DNA from: Myrica gale
Taxonomy: Eukaryota; Streptophyta; Magnoliopsida; Fagales; Myricaceae
Direction: 5' to 3'
Length of the DNA stretch: 64,000 nt
NCBI GenBank assembly: GCA_963930655.1
Contig: OZ005610.1
Location: forward strand, 19,032,001-19,096,000
Shown piece by piece: positions 36,490 to 47,622 of this stretch. The notes beneath the pieces are model-generated. The model did not search any database. It was not told the DNA's origin and was given only the letters and a program-made list of their open reading frames with translations. Position numbers and translations under genes: made by a program. Positions within the stretch are counted from its first letter, which is position 1; every line of letters begins with the position of its first letter.

Positions 36490-37275
36490 AGGGGTTAAAC
36501 TTGCATTTATCCTCTTTTCACAAGTACCTGTAACTTTTTAACAGTATATCCACCATATGGTTGCAACAAGTGAAGACAACACATTTTATTCACAACCTAA
36601 GAAAGTTTAGTTACAAGGTTACCTCACCATAAATATGGAAAGGTAACCAAGTTTGTTGCTGGATGGTTAAATTCATTTTGCAGGTGTCTGCTTGCGTGTA
36701 GTTGAAGGTTACTCAATTTTTTATACCAAAACATTGCGTTATATTTTTCAGGTATTGTAGGGGTTTGAATGGTCTTGACTCTTGAAGATATTCTGATATG
36801 TGCTGAACTTCTTGGTCATTTAGTCGAACAATGTAGCTATAGGAATGTTTCTACATTTTTGTTTTAGACCCAAGTGTAAATTGGAACTGGTTTGTGAGGT
36901 GATCCAAGAGTTTTTGTTTCTTTCAATTACTTTGCATCCAGTTTATCTAAATTTGAGTATTTATAGCTGTAAAAACTCAGGGCATTTGCAATATAATATA
37001 TGACTGCTTTGTTATTGCGCAACACTCTGTTTTGTTATCCCTTTTTATGAATGGCCACCTCGATGACAATTAGAAATGAAGATGCGTAGGGAAATTTGAT
37101 GGAAAATGCCAATATATATAACTCTGTTGGATTTTCTTGTCAAGTACAATGCATGTATCAGAAAATCTTACAGGAGGAGAAAAATCAATGCCCACAAATT
37201 CAAACGTAGTTTCTAAAATATTTTTCGTTCGACGAATCACAATTTCCACCAACCTCTACTCGTCCTTCAGGGTGT
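36490..37275. repeat. Dispersed repeat, copy 1 (inverted relative to 54835-56110)
   Basis: Read in reverse, this matches 54835-56110 over most of its length, for example GTAAATTGGAACTGGTTTGT, GACTCTTGAAGATATTCTGA and CACTCTGTTTTGTTATCCC. It lacks the hAT-type insertion of copy 2: the site ATAAATAT (36629-36636) occurs once. It may be non-coding gene DNA carried by a CACTA element. Confidence 0.8.
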
Positions 37276-37599
37276 TTGAAATTCCATAAATGCAATTCCG
37301 GCTGCAAAAATCGTCGGGACTGAGCTTTCTCCACGATATGATGTCGTCAACCTAGACGGAAGTGGGTTGTCTCTCCTGACGCGTCTCTTGGGAGAGATAG
37401 GCACATCATCAACGACGAGGAGCCACTGTTGTCGGGTTAGGTCTCTTTGCACGCGGCAGACACGACGACTCCTCGACGACAAAAAGTCGGGGTCAAATCC
37501 CTTCCTCGAAGACTTTGAAGACTTTCTGCCACGACTGGTGTCGTGGGCAGAGAACAAATTTCTTGTAGTGGAAGTTGGTTTAAGTATCTACCTCTAATG

Positions 37600-38885
37600 T
37601 GTTGGCTTTTGTGTACAATCGAGATTTTGATAATTTCAATATTTTTTCTACATTTTTTATAATTTCAATAAATAGATTAAGTTTATAAAATGGACATCTT
37701 CAAAGACAAAGACGATTTGATGAAAGAGTCAAAGTCTTGAAGAAAAAAGATCAAGAAGATGCAATGAGCTCGAAAGTGAAGATTCAAGACGTTAAGGTAT
37801 AATCATTGTAACTCTTTGTTTCACATTAGACAAGGATTATGAATCACAGTTGCATATCTTTCAAAACGTACATAAACCGTTTTACCTTTTGATTGAAAGA
37901 TTAAAATGTTTTTAGAGGTTTCAAAACACCCCAAACAAACTTCCAAACCTTTCATATACTTATGGGAAGTAAGACTTTAAAATTGAGTGCTTAAAAGTGG
38001 TTAAAAATATGGTTTTAAAAGAACCGAAATGTACTTAAGATAAAAAGGTAGACCGACTGGTGAAGCGGTCGACCGATCTTCGATCGATTGGTTTTAAAAA
38101 AAATAGTCGTTAATCTTCTGACAATATGATTGTTGGAGTAACGCTAACTTGAAGCGTTCGACCGGTTAATGTAGCGGTCGACCGACTCGTTTTAACAGAC
38201 GACTCCCAACGGCTATAAACGGCTAGTTTTCATATGTGGCCTATAAATACACATTCATCATTCATAACATCTGAAATACATACACAACGACCACATGTCA
38301 TTTAGATCACTTGAGAAATATTTCAAACCTTCATATTCTATATTTCTCATATCATTCACACAAAACACACTTTCATATCCTTGTCTTTGTGTGAATCAAG
38401 AGATATAGCCTTCTACTTTCATATCTACACTTTGAGATAGTTTTGTTCTTCAATATTTTTATCGAGATAGGTGATTCCTTTAGCGAGGTTGTTCACTAAA
38501 GAAGAATATTTGAGAGGGTATATCTCAAGCTTGGTAGGGTTGTGAGTGGTGAGCCCAAAAATCACTTGTAAGGGTTGTGAGTATTGAGTCCGAGAAAACA
38601 CTTGTACGTTTCTCTAGCACCCGGAAGCTAGAGTGTAAGCTATTGGAGAATAGTGAAAAACCTCAAGGCTCGGTGAAGGAGCTTGAGGGGTGGATGTAGG
38701 CGGGTTTGCCAAACCACCTAAAAATCAAATTTTTGCTTCTCTTACCCTTCTTTTTACTTTTAACACGTATTTATACTTGTTGCATATTTATATTTGTGCT
38801 AAAGTAGTATTTACTTGCAAACAAGATTTTGGGGGTTAAAAGCAAAAAGTTTAGGAAACTAATTCACCTCCGTCTTGTGTTGCCT
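37600..38885 (+). repeat. Sirevirus-type LTR, abutting gypsy sequence
   Basis: It starts TGTTGGCTTTTGTGTAC and runs to a CACCTCCGTCTTGTGTTGCC end like the 3' ends of Sirevirus LTRs. No PBS follows; gypsy pol begins within a few bases, so the end is slightly truncated or recombined. It holds CGGTCGACCG palindromes at 38063 and 38176, each with a related half-site 20 bp upstream. Confidence 0.6.
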
Positions 38886-39620
38886 TAATCCTAGGACTCA
38901 CATAGTGGAGTCTGCTTATAATAATAGTTACCAAGTAAGTATTGGGATGACACCGTGTGAGACATTATATGGAAGAAGATGTCAACCTCCTTTGTATTGG
39001 GATGAAGTATTTGAACGAAGGATTTTAGGTCCAGATATAATTCAAACAACGGTGGAGAAACTTGATTTGTTACATGAAGGACTAAAGGTTTCTCAAAGTA
39101 GACAGAAGAGTTATGTTGACAATTATTGACGAGAACTTGAATTTGAAGTGGGTGTTAATGTTTTCTTAAAGGTAGGTCCTTTAAAAGGGGTAATGTGATT
39201 TGGGAAGTAGAGAAAATTGAGTTCACGACATGTTGGTCCTTTTGAAGTACTTGATCGGATTGGTCCAGTGGCATATAGAGTTGCATTGCCACCAAACATT
39301 TTGGGAATGCATGATGTATTCTATGTGTCTTTATTACGGAAATATATTCCCGACCCTACTCATGTCATTAATTACGGACCCTTAAAGATTCAGGACAACT
39401 TGACTTATGTGGAGAAGCATGAACTACGTACAAAGAAAATTCCCCTAGTAAAGGTGTTATGGAACAATCATTTTGGAGAGGAAGCTTCATGAGAATTGGA
39501 AGAAGAAATACGATTTAAGTATCCGCATTTGTTTGAAGATTGAGGTTGGAAGCTGAATTTTCAAGTCAAAAAGTTAGAAGTTAGTTTCGCTTAGCAAATT
39601 CTGAGGACGTAATTTTTTAA
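38886..39620 (+). pseudogene. Ty3/gypsy pol C-terminus (chromovirus-like integrase end)
   Basis: ESAYNNSYQVSIGMTPCETL and YGRRCQPPLYWDE (about 38905-39005) are the integrase C-terminal block of Tekay/Del-type gypsy elements. RQKSYVDNY, a stop, then ELEFEVG and VFLKV follow. From 39217, RHVGPFEVLDRIGPVAYRVA, HDVFYVSLLRKYIPDP and NLTYVEKHE complete the usual C-terminus, ending near FPHLFED-like sequence at 39540. A stop splits the domain and another stop occurs before WELEE. Everything upstream of the integrase tail is missing. Confidence 0.9.
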
Positions 39621-39629
39621 GGGGGATAA

Positions 39630-41548
39630 TGTAACACCCGAGATTTCTATTTTAAAACTATTTGAATTTGTTATTTGATATTTGAAACGTCTTCTTTAAA
39701 TTTGAAAATTGACTTTTAAGTCATTTAAAATAGTTGAATTTGTATCCTTGACCTAGTCAAACCTTTTTAAAAGTTTAAAGATTTTATGATTAATTAAAAT
39801 TTAAAAGTTTTAGAGTTCAAAAGGGACTCTATTACTAGTGTAAGTCTATATATAGATTTACATATTGGTTACAATTTTTACACACCAAACTTTTACGCCA
39901 ATAAGAGGAAAAAGAAAGGTTTACTTGTTTTCAACAATCTAGACGAATTTTCTTGAAAGAAATTCAGGTATTATTGATTTTTTGATATTTTATTGTTTTA
40001 TTTTTATGAAATATCAAACCATAGGGTGTCTAGATCTAGCCTTAATTATTTCAACATTTTTTGAAATAGTTTAATGGGTTTCTTGGAGTAACTGAAATTT
40101 GGGTTCAAGATTTTTTTCTGGAAAATTCAGGTTCTAGATCTGAGTAGTAGATATAATTATTTTTGTATAGCCGACCACAGAATTATAAAATTATTATTTT
40201 TTAGATATTTCATACTAGACGTCTTCAAGAGAATTGAGTTAAATTTTCGTAATTTTTGAAGATGTATTGGGTTGGTTTTGAAAATCCGGAATTTAGGGTT
40301 AGAGAAATCAGAATTGCTGAGAAATATTTTTGATATATATTTAATTTTTGAACCGGATGAGGGTGGTGTTTGTTTGTGGAATTATTGGAGTTTTGGAAAT
40401 TTTGGATATTGGGGTTTGTGAAAAAGTATAGTATTTTATTGAAAAGTGAAGAGAGAGAAGATTTAATTGAATAGTATAATATTATTTTATAATTTAATGA
40501 GGAGAAAATGATTATTTTATGATTGTTTGGAAATTTTGAGGGGTGAAAATGTTGGGAAACAAACGCCCTAGAGATATCTAGGCTTCGAATGTCGACATGA
40601 AATTCTATTGGTATAAAGTTCGGGATTTTTGGATGTCGTAATAGAGCTTTATGAATTTTGGAAGTGATGAGTACTAAATTTTCACTGTATAGTTTTACTC
40701 CATGAACAAAGGTGAATGTTGATTTATTTACTAGGTTTTACGAGGAATTTGGATTTTACATTTTTCAGGTGTATAGCTAACATCTTAGGGAAGAACATAT
40801 GTTAATTTGAGGATTTTAGGGAAACCCGAGATAGGTAAGTTATATTTTAGAATCTGACTAGTGAATTTTGGATTTAATCATGCCTGAAAGATTTAGAGTT
40901 TCAATTATGTTTTCGTTTGAGCGTATTATAACAAGTTAAATTTTGTATTTATAGGTGTTAAGTCAAAGGCTGATTTGCTTGAAGATCCAGGTAAGCGGGG
41001 TTATTATTCTAGATTTTCCTAAAAGACCGAGGTGATTTTTGAGAAAGTGTATGATTTATTGAAAACCCTCGGAGTTTTATTTGCACTAAGCTTTGATAAA
41101 ATTACTATAGATTAAAACATGAAATGTGTAAATTAAAAGACAGTGTGCACACAAGAATAATTAAATATTCAGTCACTTACTGTTACAGAGTGGCTCATGG
41201 GATACACGCTAGCATTATGATTTTGCTTACTGAGTTGTCGAACTCACCCCTATTGTTTTCCTTATTTCCATATGTTGATCAGGAGCGTGTCGATAGTCAG
41301 GATTAGATGAAATGTGGGCGGGTAGCTGAGTGATTATTAGAATAAATGTTTGACTCTTGTATGAGTCTAATCATGTTTAGATTTGTTTTTGTGTTCTGAA
41401 AGAGTTTGTAAGCTTCATTAAGAGAGATTTATTGAAGTTTTTAAATAAAATTTATTTCTCATTTATTTTTAGATATGTTTTAAATCAAAAGTCTAATTTT
41501 TTATTGTAAGTAAGTCACCCTCTAGCCTTTGAAGTTTAGGGTGTGACA
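39630..41548 (+). repeat. 3' LTR of the gypsy element, 1,919 bp
   Basis: It is preceded by a polypurine tract (AAGGGGGATAA at 39619-39629). It starts TGTAACACCCGAGATTTC and ends TTAGGGTGTGACA, an inverted TG...CA pair usual for this family. No coding content. Confidence 0.85.
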
Positions 41549-42640
41549 GTGGACTACCATCGGGGCATTTATGCCAATGATCGGGTCCTGGTGCAGGTGG
41601 CACGGGACAAGTCCCATAAGGAGAGGAGAGACTCACAACCCGACTCAGGAGATGAACATAGCAGACACTGAGAACGCCTCAAAACCAAAGGAGAGAGTGC
41701 ATAGCACTGATTTAAGAACATTGCACTCATTTATTTACTTGAATACATGAATTTCATTATCTGTTTATTGGTGTATGTGTTTGTGCATATCATTCCTCCT
41801 TTTCGACCTTGCTGAGTCCGTATGACTAACCCCTTCTTTTTTTATTCTTTCGCTCATGTATATCTATAACGTCAGGAAGATGAAGTTATTCAAGAGTGAG
41901 CAGTTAATTGACATGGAGCCTTACGTCATTGTTCTCAAAATCAGAGACTGGGTCTCAGTCAACTTTTAGATTTTATGGAGCACACACCCCACTGGTGTCT
42001 CAAAGACCCTCCACTGCCGAGACCCAAGGATTTTGGCTTAGAGGATGTCCAACTCGAGCCTATAGTCTCCTACACATCTCCCCCAGCCCCACCGACAAAG
42101 TGTAGCCAAATCTCGCCAGACGTTGGGGCTAAGGATTAGTTGTAATTTTCAGTTTCTTTTTTTGTTCTCATTGTATATGTTAAAAACTTTTTAACTTTTT
42201 ATGCAGGGTTGTAAAGGCTTGGTGACCCTTAGAGTGCTCTCATTTTTGTAACTGCGGACCTCATTTTGTAGTCCTCTTGAAGGATATATTTTGAAATTGT
42301 TTTCACTAATGGAAATCTTTTTCACTTATTCACAGTTTTCCTCAAATTTTACTCCTTTAATTGTTAAAATTAAACCTAATTACTTAGTCAAATTCCCGAG
42401 TCTTTTTTAAAACTATCCTAATTTTTTTGATAATGACTACGTTTCTTAAAACTCACTTTGTCATGTTTAATATGTTTTCAAGAACCTTTCTCGTGATTTC
42501 AACTTCTAAAATATAAGTTTTCCTTACTTGTGTGCATACGATTACGATAAGTGAGATTAAAGGTAAGTACAAGCACGGAAAGTGACAAATGTAACAAATT
42601 TGATAGTTTAGAATCTAAAATGTTAGAAATCTAATAGTCG
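41549..42640. other. Intergenic sequence without recognised genes
   Basis: No domain recognised. A GC-richer stretch at 41550-41700 and 41900-42120 could be old retroelement sequence, but I cannot assign it. Confidence 0.35.
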
Positions 42641-42647
42641 GATGTCT

Positions 42648-42649
42648 AG

Positions 42650-42682
<33 letters not shown>
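42648..42682. repeat. (TA)n microsatellite
   Basis: About 16 uninterrupted TA units. Confidence 0.95.
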
Positions 42683-42685
<3 letters not shown>

Positions 42686-42894
42686 TACCTTCAGCAGATA
42701 ATGAAAATAATTAGTGATAAATATACTTATAAATTTGCATGGTGCGTAGTACGGTCATGGTACTCGATCTTCCCAGATTAAACTCTTACAGACAAAACAA
42801 TTGTGTGAGAGCAATCAGATCAGGAACTGTACGTCAAAACCAATTCTAGAGGCCGGGCCAGACAGCATGGTGAGAGATCATATAATTAATTAAA

Positions 42895-43847
42895 GGGATC
42901 GGTTATTATCCTTTGCACTGCGGTGCTGAGCAGCCGCTCAGATTTCCCCTTTAAATTCCAACGCCTGTAATTTCTCCACGTCAATTAAAATTACTTAACT
43001 CATGCCCGACCCATTTATACGTGTAATCGACCCATCTAACTTTGACGACCGCGTAGAAAGAACGCGTATCTTCTTCGTCTTCCTCCTTCATCTCCGGAGC
43101 TCCTCGCAAGATTTCATTTGGGCAGTCTTCGCTTTTCATTTAAGAAGACTTTTCCGCATATAATCCTCGTCCACGTTGTCTCCACACTCTCCGCAGCTCC
43201 TCGTCCAATTTCTTCGCAAGATTTCCATAACGCTATCTGGGTTCAGGAGTAATGTGCTTCTGTCGCCTTCCTCATTGCTTTTTATCATTCATTTTCATTT
43301 TAACTTTATGTGATGTTTGTCCTTTTCTTAACGACAAGAGATAAGGACAAACGACTTAAAAAAAGAAAAAATAAAAAGACAAACGTAATGAGAAATTCGT
43401 TGAGAAAAGGACAAACATCACATAAAGTGAAAATGAAAATGAATGATAAAAAACAATGAGGAAGGCGACAGAAGCACATTACTCCTGAACGCAGATAACG
43501 TTATGGAAATCTTGCGAAGAAATTGGACGAGGAGCTGCGGAGAGCGTGGAGACAACATGGACGAGGATTATATGCGGAAAAGTCTTCTTAAATGAAAAGC
43601 GAAGACTGCTCAAATGCCCAAATGAAATCTTGCGAGAAGCTCTGAAGATGAAAGAGGAAGACGAAGAAGATCCGCGTTCTTTCTACGCGGGTCGGTCAAA
43701 GATAAATGGGTCGATTACACGTATAAATGGATCGGGCATGAGTTAATTAATTTTAATTGACGTGGCGAAATTACATGCTTTGAAATTTTAACGGGAAAAT
43801 CTGAGCGGCTGCTCAGCACCGCAGTGCAAAGGATAATAACCGATCCC
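42895..43847. mobile_element. Long-armed foldback element (Mutator-like MITE), 10-bp target duplication
   Basis: The 953-bp unit is flanked by ATTAATTAAA at 42885-42894 and 43848-43857. Its ends are inverted repeats starting GGGATCGGTTATTATCCTTT, and similarity continues for about 430 bases per arm with few mismatches, leaving a short centre near 43330-43400. The plus-strand open frame 43546-43746 lies within an arm and is not a gene. The target size (9-11 bp) fits Mutator-like elements. It lies about 740 bases upstream of the first C2 gene. The matching region upstream of the second C2 gene (51090-51300) lacks it. Confidence 0.9.
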
Positions 43848-44358
43848 ATTAATTAAACGTGCTTTTTTTCCTTATATATCGTGAGACGTACTCAACGAGC
43901 AAGAGAGAGAACCGAAGAAATTGTAGTCAAAATTTACAAATCTGGGCATTCAGTTATTGACTCGCCCAGTTACCTAGTCATGTCCACAGTTATTGTTTCC
44001 GCGTGCCACCTTGACTACTTAGACTTCTGAGACAGGAACTTTCCAGTACTCAACTGAACAGAATAGATAAAAAAGCTCCACAAATTAACAATCCATTTAC
44101 AAGTGTATCCAGGTATAAAGGCACGTTTTCCTTTCTATCCTCCGCACTATACATGAACGAAAAGATTCACTTATTTTCGTCCGGGGACATTTTTGTGATC
44201 CACAAAGATGTCCTTGTTTACTGGTACGGAGTCTTCCATACATAAAGCCTTTATTTTCGTTCAGAAAAACTTACGGGCCGGTTCACACAGATACGCAACA
44301 AATTATTAACCTTCGTTGAGACAACGGGATACAACCAGCTTCAGCTGGCTTGGCCTCC

Positions 44359-44365
44359 TATAAAG
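44359..44365 (+). promoter_or_regulatory. Candidate TATA box, first C2 gene
   Basis: TATAAAG, conserved with TATAAAA at 51709 upstream of the paralogue in otherwise aligned promoter sequence. If used, transcription would begin near 44390, making 44591 the first ATG of the message. Confidence 0.5.
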
Positions 44366-44590
44366 TCTCATGGCCATCTCCGAATTCCCAAACCAACTCC
44401 AACTGATATTCAGAATCAACCAGAACTTCACCAACTCCCTCCAAACTTCGTACATCGATCCAATAGTTCGACTGAGATTGTCATCACGGGTCATACAATA
44501 TTAGCCAACGCCACCGTTAACGCTGCTGCCGTTGTTACTATTATTGTTGCTGCCTCTATCATCGGTGTTTCGGTACTCACGACCAGCAGC

Positions 44591-45667
44591 ATGGTTTCCT
44601 CTGCTTTCCACTTTGTAGAGATCAATCTGGTATCGGCCAGAGACTTGGAGCCGGTGTCCAAGTCCATGCAGACGTACGCCGTCGCATGGCTCCATACGCA
44701 GCACAAGTTGCTCAGCCGCGTCGACAGAGATGGGGATACGAACCCTACGTGGAACGAAAAATTCTTGTTCCGCGTTGACGAAGAGTTCCTCCACTCCAAC
44801 ACGTCGGCCATCACTATCCAGATATTCTCCACATCGTGGATGCGTGATATTATAGTTGGCACTGTTCGTGTCCTCCTCAGCGATCTCCTCCCTCCCACAT
44901 CTTGCGACGAAGGAAAGTCCAGAATGCGGCTGGTGGCGCTACAGGTCCACCGCCCCTCTGGCCGCCCACGAGGAACTCTTAACCTTGGTGTCACTCTGCT
45001 CGACAGAAGCCTGCGTAGCATGTGCAGAACTAGCGAGCTCAGTGCATCAGACGGGTCATGTTGGGATCTGCGGGAAGTCAAAACTCAAAAGCAATGCAAC
45101 TCGAAAAGCCTCGGAGACGAGAAAACCCAACAAACCAATCCCGTGATCGAGCTCAAGCGCTCCCAAAGTGAACAATCCAATCTCGACGGAAACGCTGTGG
45201 AAATGAGTTCTAAATGCTATGAGGCGGAGCTGGCGTCTCTGGAGAAGGCGAGGAATGTCCTAAGCTCCGATATGGAGCAATCGCTAGCGCTGGTCGCGGA
45301 AGCAATTGGGAAGGAATTGCGGCAGACCGATTGGGTTGAGGACATGGAGAGCTCTCTATTGGATGATATCGAGGAAAGCAGCGGGGAAGGGCTGAAGAAG
45401 AAGATCGCAAAGTGGCGGATGGAGCTTACCCCAGGATATGACAATGAATACCAGAAGTTAATTGAGCCGAAACAAAAGAAGAGCCGTGGGCACAGGCATA
45501 GTCGGTCCAGTGGAGGCGGGTTGTTTTCGTGCTTCGGCAATGCTCATGGGTGTGAGTTTTCTGTAATCTGTGGTGGAGTAATGAAGAAGAAGAGGAGGGC
45601 TAATGCTAGCAAGGTTCAGTTACTAAGCGTATCAGAAGTAACGTCCTATGATAAATTATACCTGTAA
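44591..45667 (+). CDS. C2-domain protein (SRC2-like), paralogue 1
   Basis: A single-exon frame of 358 residues. The first 130 or so residues form a C2 domain: VEINLVSARDLEPVSKSMQT at the start, then DRDGDTNPTWNEKFLFRV, a typical strand-loop block with acidic residues that could bind calcium, and IVGTVRVLLSDLL near its end. The middle is low-complexity and charged. The C-terminus is strongly conserved with the paralogue: GLKKKIAKWRMELTP, then GGGLFSCFGN and CEFSVICGGVMKKKR, a cysteine-rich glycine patch that may anchor the protein. Plant relatives bind membranes and act in stress responses, but I cannot assign this one a specific role. DNA upstream of the ATG stays open in frame and encodes a hydrophobic stretch (VVTIIVAASIIGVSVL) like that of the paralogue, but has no in-frame ATG. 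The intact frame suggests function. Confidence 0.88.
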   Translation: MVSSAFHFVEINLVSARDLEPVSKSMQTYAVAWLHTQHKLLSRVDRDGDTNPTWNEKFLFRVDEEFLHSNTSAITIQIFSTSWMRDIIVGTVRVLLSDLLPPTSCDEGKSRMRLVALQVHRPSGRPRGTLNLGVTLLDRSLRSMCRTSELSASDGSCWDLREVKTQKQCNSKSLGDEKTQQTNPVIELKRSQSEQSNLDGNAVEMSSKCYEAELASLEKARNVLSSDMEQSLALVAEAIGKELRQTDWVEDMESSLLDDIEESSGEGLKKKIAKWRMELTPGYDNEYQKLIEPKQKKSRGHRHSRSSGGGLFSCFGNAHGCEFSVICGGVMKKKRRANASKVQLLSVSEVTSYDKLYL

Positions 45668-47622
45668 GAGTACATTGATTTAAAAAGAAAAGACGGGGAA
45701 CAATATTTATAAGATTAAACAATCTTTATGGGACAAATATTCTCTCGAATTTAATTTTTCTCTTTAGCTTTCAACATACACGTGTTTTTAGTTACCAATA
45801 TCAACTCTGTAGAATTTGTTCTAGAGACTACCGGCCCCTGGTTCCGGAGCACTTGGATGATTTGTTTGGTTGTATGCCGGTTTATCACTGTTGTTAATTC
45901 TATTCTTGCTTGATGAATAACAGCGAGGCATGCACCTCGCGTTTTTTTCAGAAATAAAAATTAAAAAATCGTAAAAGTATAAAATTTAAAAATAAATGAA
46001 ATATTGATACAATTTTAAAAAATAAAAGATCTAAAAATTAAAAAATACAAAATACAAAAAAAAAATTGATGTGGCCATTTTTTATTGACAAAATACCAAA
46101 TTCTTCTTGTGACAGAGCAATCATCGTCTAAATAATGGTCTTCTTTGAGCTCTAACAATTTGGGTCCAAAAATGTAGGTTTAATAATAAAAAATTCATCA
46201 TATAATTTTTTATTATTATAATATTTATTAAAAATATTCTCTCTCTTCACTTTTTCACCAACTCTCATAACATATCTTTACTTTATAATATTTCTCAAAC
46301 CTCAATACCCAAAATTTCCATCCTCAAACATCCCCAATATATGCGTAATAAAGTGGCGGGAATTGTTCCCACCAAGTCATTGTCGTTAAACAAGCTGGAA
46401 TTATTTCCGCCAAAGAATTTTGTTAAAAACGTTTGAGAAATATGTTTCTAAGCAATGAGTTGTGATTCTAAAGTACAATAAATATTTTATCATATTAATA
46501 TATTTATCCTAAGATATATAATAATAATAATAATCATTTTATATATTATGATATATCTATCCAAAAGAGACGTCTCAAAATAAAGTTGATTATTCGACAA
46601 TAAAAATGAGAAGGAGAGATTCAAAGGATTTGAGAGTTTTGGTGAGAAATAATGAAAATATAGTTCAGGCATGTTGGAACACCTTTGAAAAAAATGAGAT
46701 ACAATTTGATATGACTCGAACGCCATGAACCAGACAAAAAAGTCGTTCAAACACATAACTTACCAATTGAACATTCGAAAATATTTTCAGACGAAACGTC
46801 GTCAAGTCCTGAAAAAGCGTGCAAGCAAGCGTTGGAACGCCTCTTTATCACCTACCACATGTCATGTCAGTAACAATTATTTACAGTCATAAACGTTCCA
46901 ACGGAGGTATAAGACGTTCTAACAGAAAGTAGACCATCTGAAAAGTCCAAAAGGTTACATGTATGGCGTTTGAACAGTATCGAATTGTATCTAACGATTA
47001 TTTCAAAGGGGTTCAAACTTGTTGGATTGCTTATTTGAAAACAAGAACATGCCGAAACTTTATTTTCCTCATTTCTCACTAAAACTCTCAAATCGTCTCA
47101 ATCTTTGATTCTCATTTCTATCATAGAAAGCATCTAAATTATTCAGGTCAATGTTTGAATCACTAATCACCGATTAAAAGTAGTTTTTATATTAGTTTTT
47201 ATTTTATAGATTTCAATTGTATTTTGATATATTTTGCTTTAAATCACTTTGTTTTCATGAATGTAGATGTTTAGAGTTTGTGTAGGCATGTTTGGGGTTG
47301 TTTTTAACGTATAAGATGCAAGTTTCAGACATTTAAACTCAGACGTGACATTTTGATATTGTCTCAAACGGTTTAAGTTAAGTTGTGCGTTTTTTTATGG
47401 ACAACTTAGCCTATCGTTCGTACATTTTTTATGGAAGCACCGTTTTGTTCTTTTAGTTGTTTCAAGTTTGTTTCCCAGTGTTTGAACGCTGTAAAAGTTG
47501 CGTTCGAACGACATGTTCTTCTAGTTGTATACTCGCATTAAAGGTATCTGGATAGTGCATGTAACAGCGTCCGGACGCCATTTACATGTTTGAACTCGTC
47601 CAAACATTTTTTGAATTATTAT
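45668..47622. other. AT-rich intergenic DNA, with CACTA-like palindromes at its right end
   Basis: No gene. From about 46790 to 47600 the sequence carries GTTCGAAC/GTCCGGAC words like those at 33.6-36.3 kb (for example GCGTTCGAACGAC near 47500 and GCGTCCGGACGCC near 47568), so it is probably a related CACTA fragment. Confidence 0.5.

Larger units (their letters stand above)
33443..37570. mobile_element. CACTA-like element(s), ends at 33443 and 37570
   Basis: CACTACAAGAAAT starts at 33443 and its exact inverted repeat ATTTCTTGTAGTG ends at 37570, the hallmark of the CACTA superfamily. The flanking trinucleotides (TTT and GAA) do not match. The subterminal repeats also differ: GTGACAAAATTTTG-like at the left, CGACGAC/GTCGTCG at the right. 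The two ends may therefore belong to different insertions. Inside are decayed coding pieces at 34479 and 36309, a dispersed repeat at 36490-37275, and a dense field of GTYCGRAC palindromes. No transposase is recognisable. Confidence 0.7.

Noticed and set aside
43546..43746. Open frame of 66 residues upstream of the C2 gene
   Set aside because: It lies inside one arm of the foldback element and has no family features.
44491..45081. Minus-strand 196-residue open frame over the first C2 gene
   Set aside because: It is antisense to a clear C2 domain, and the same shadow recurs over the paralogue.
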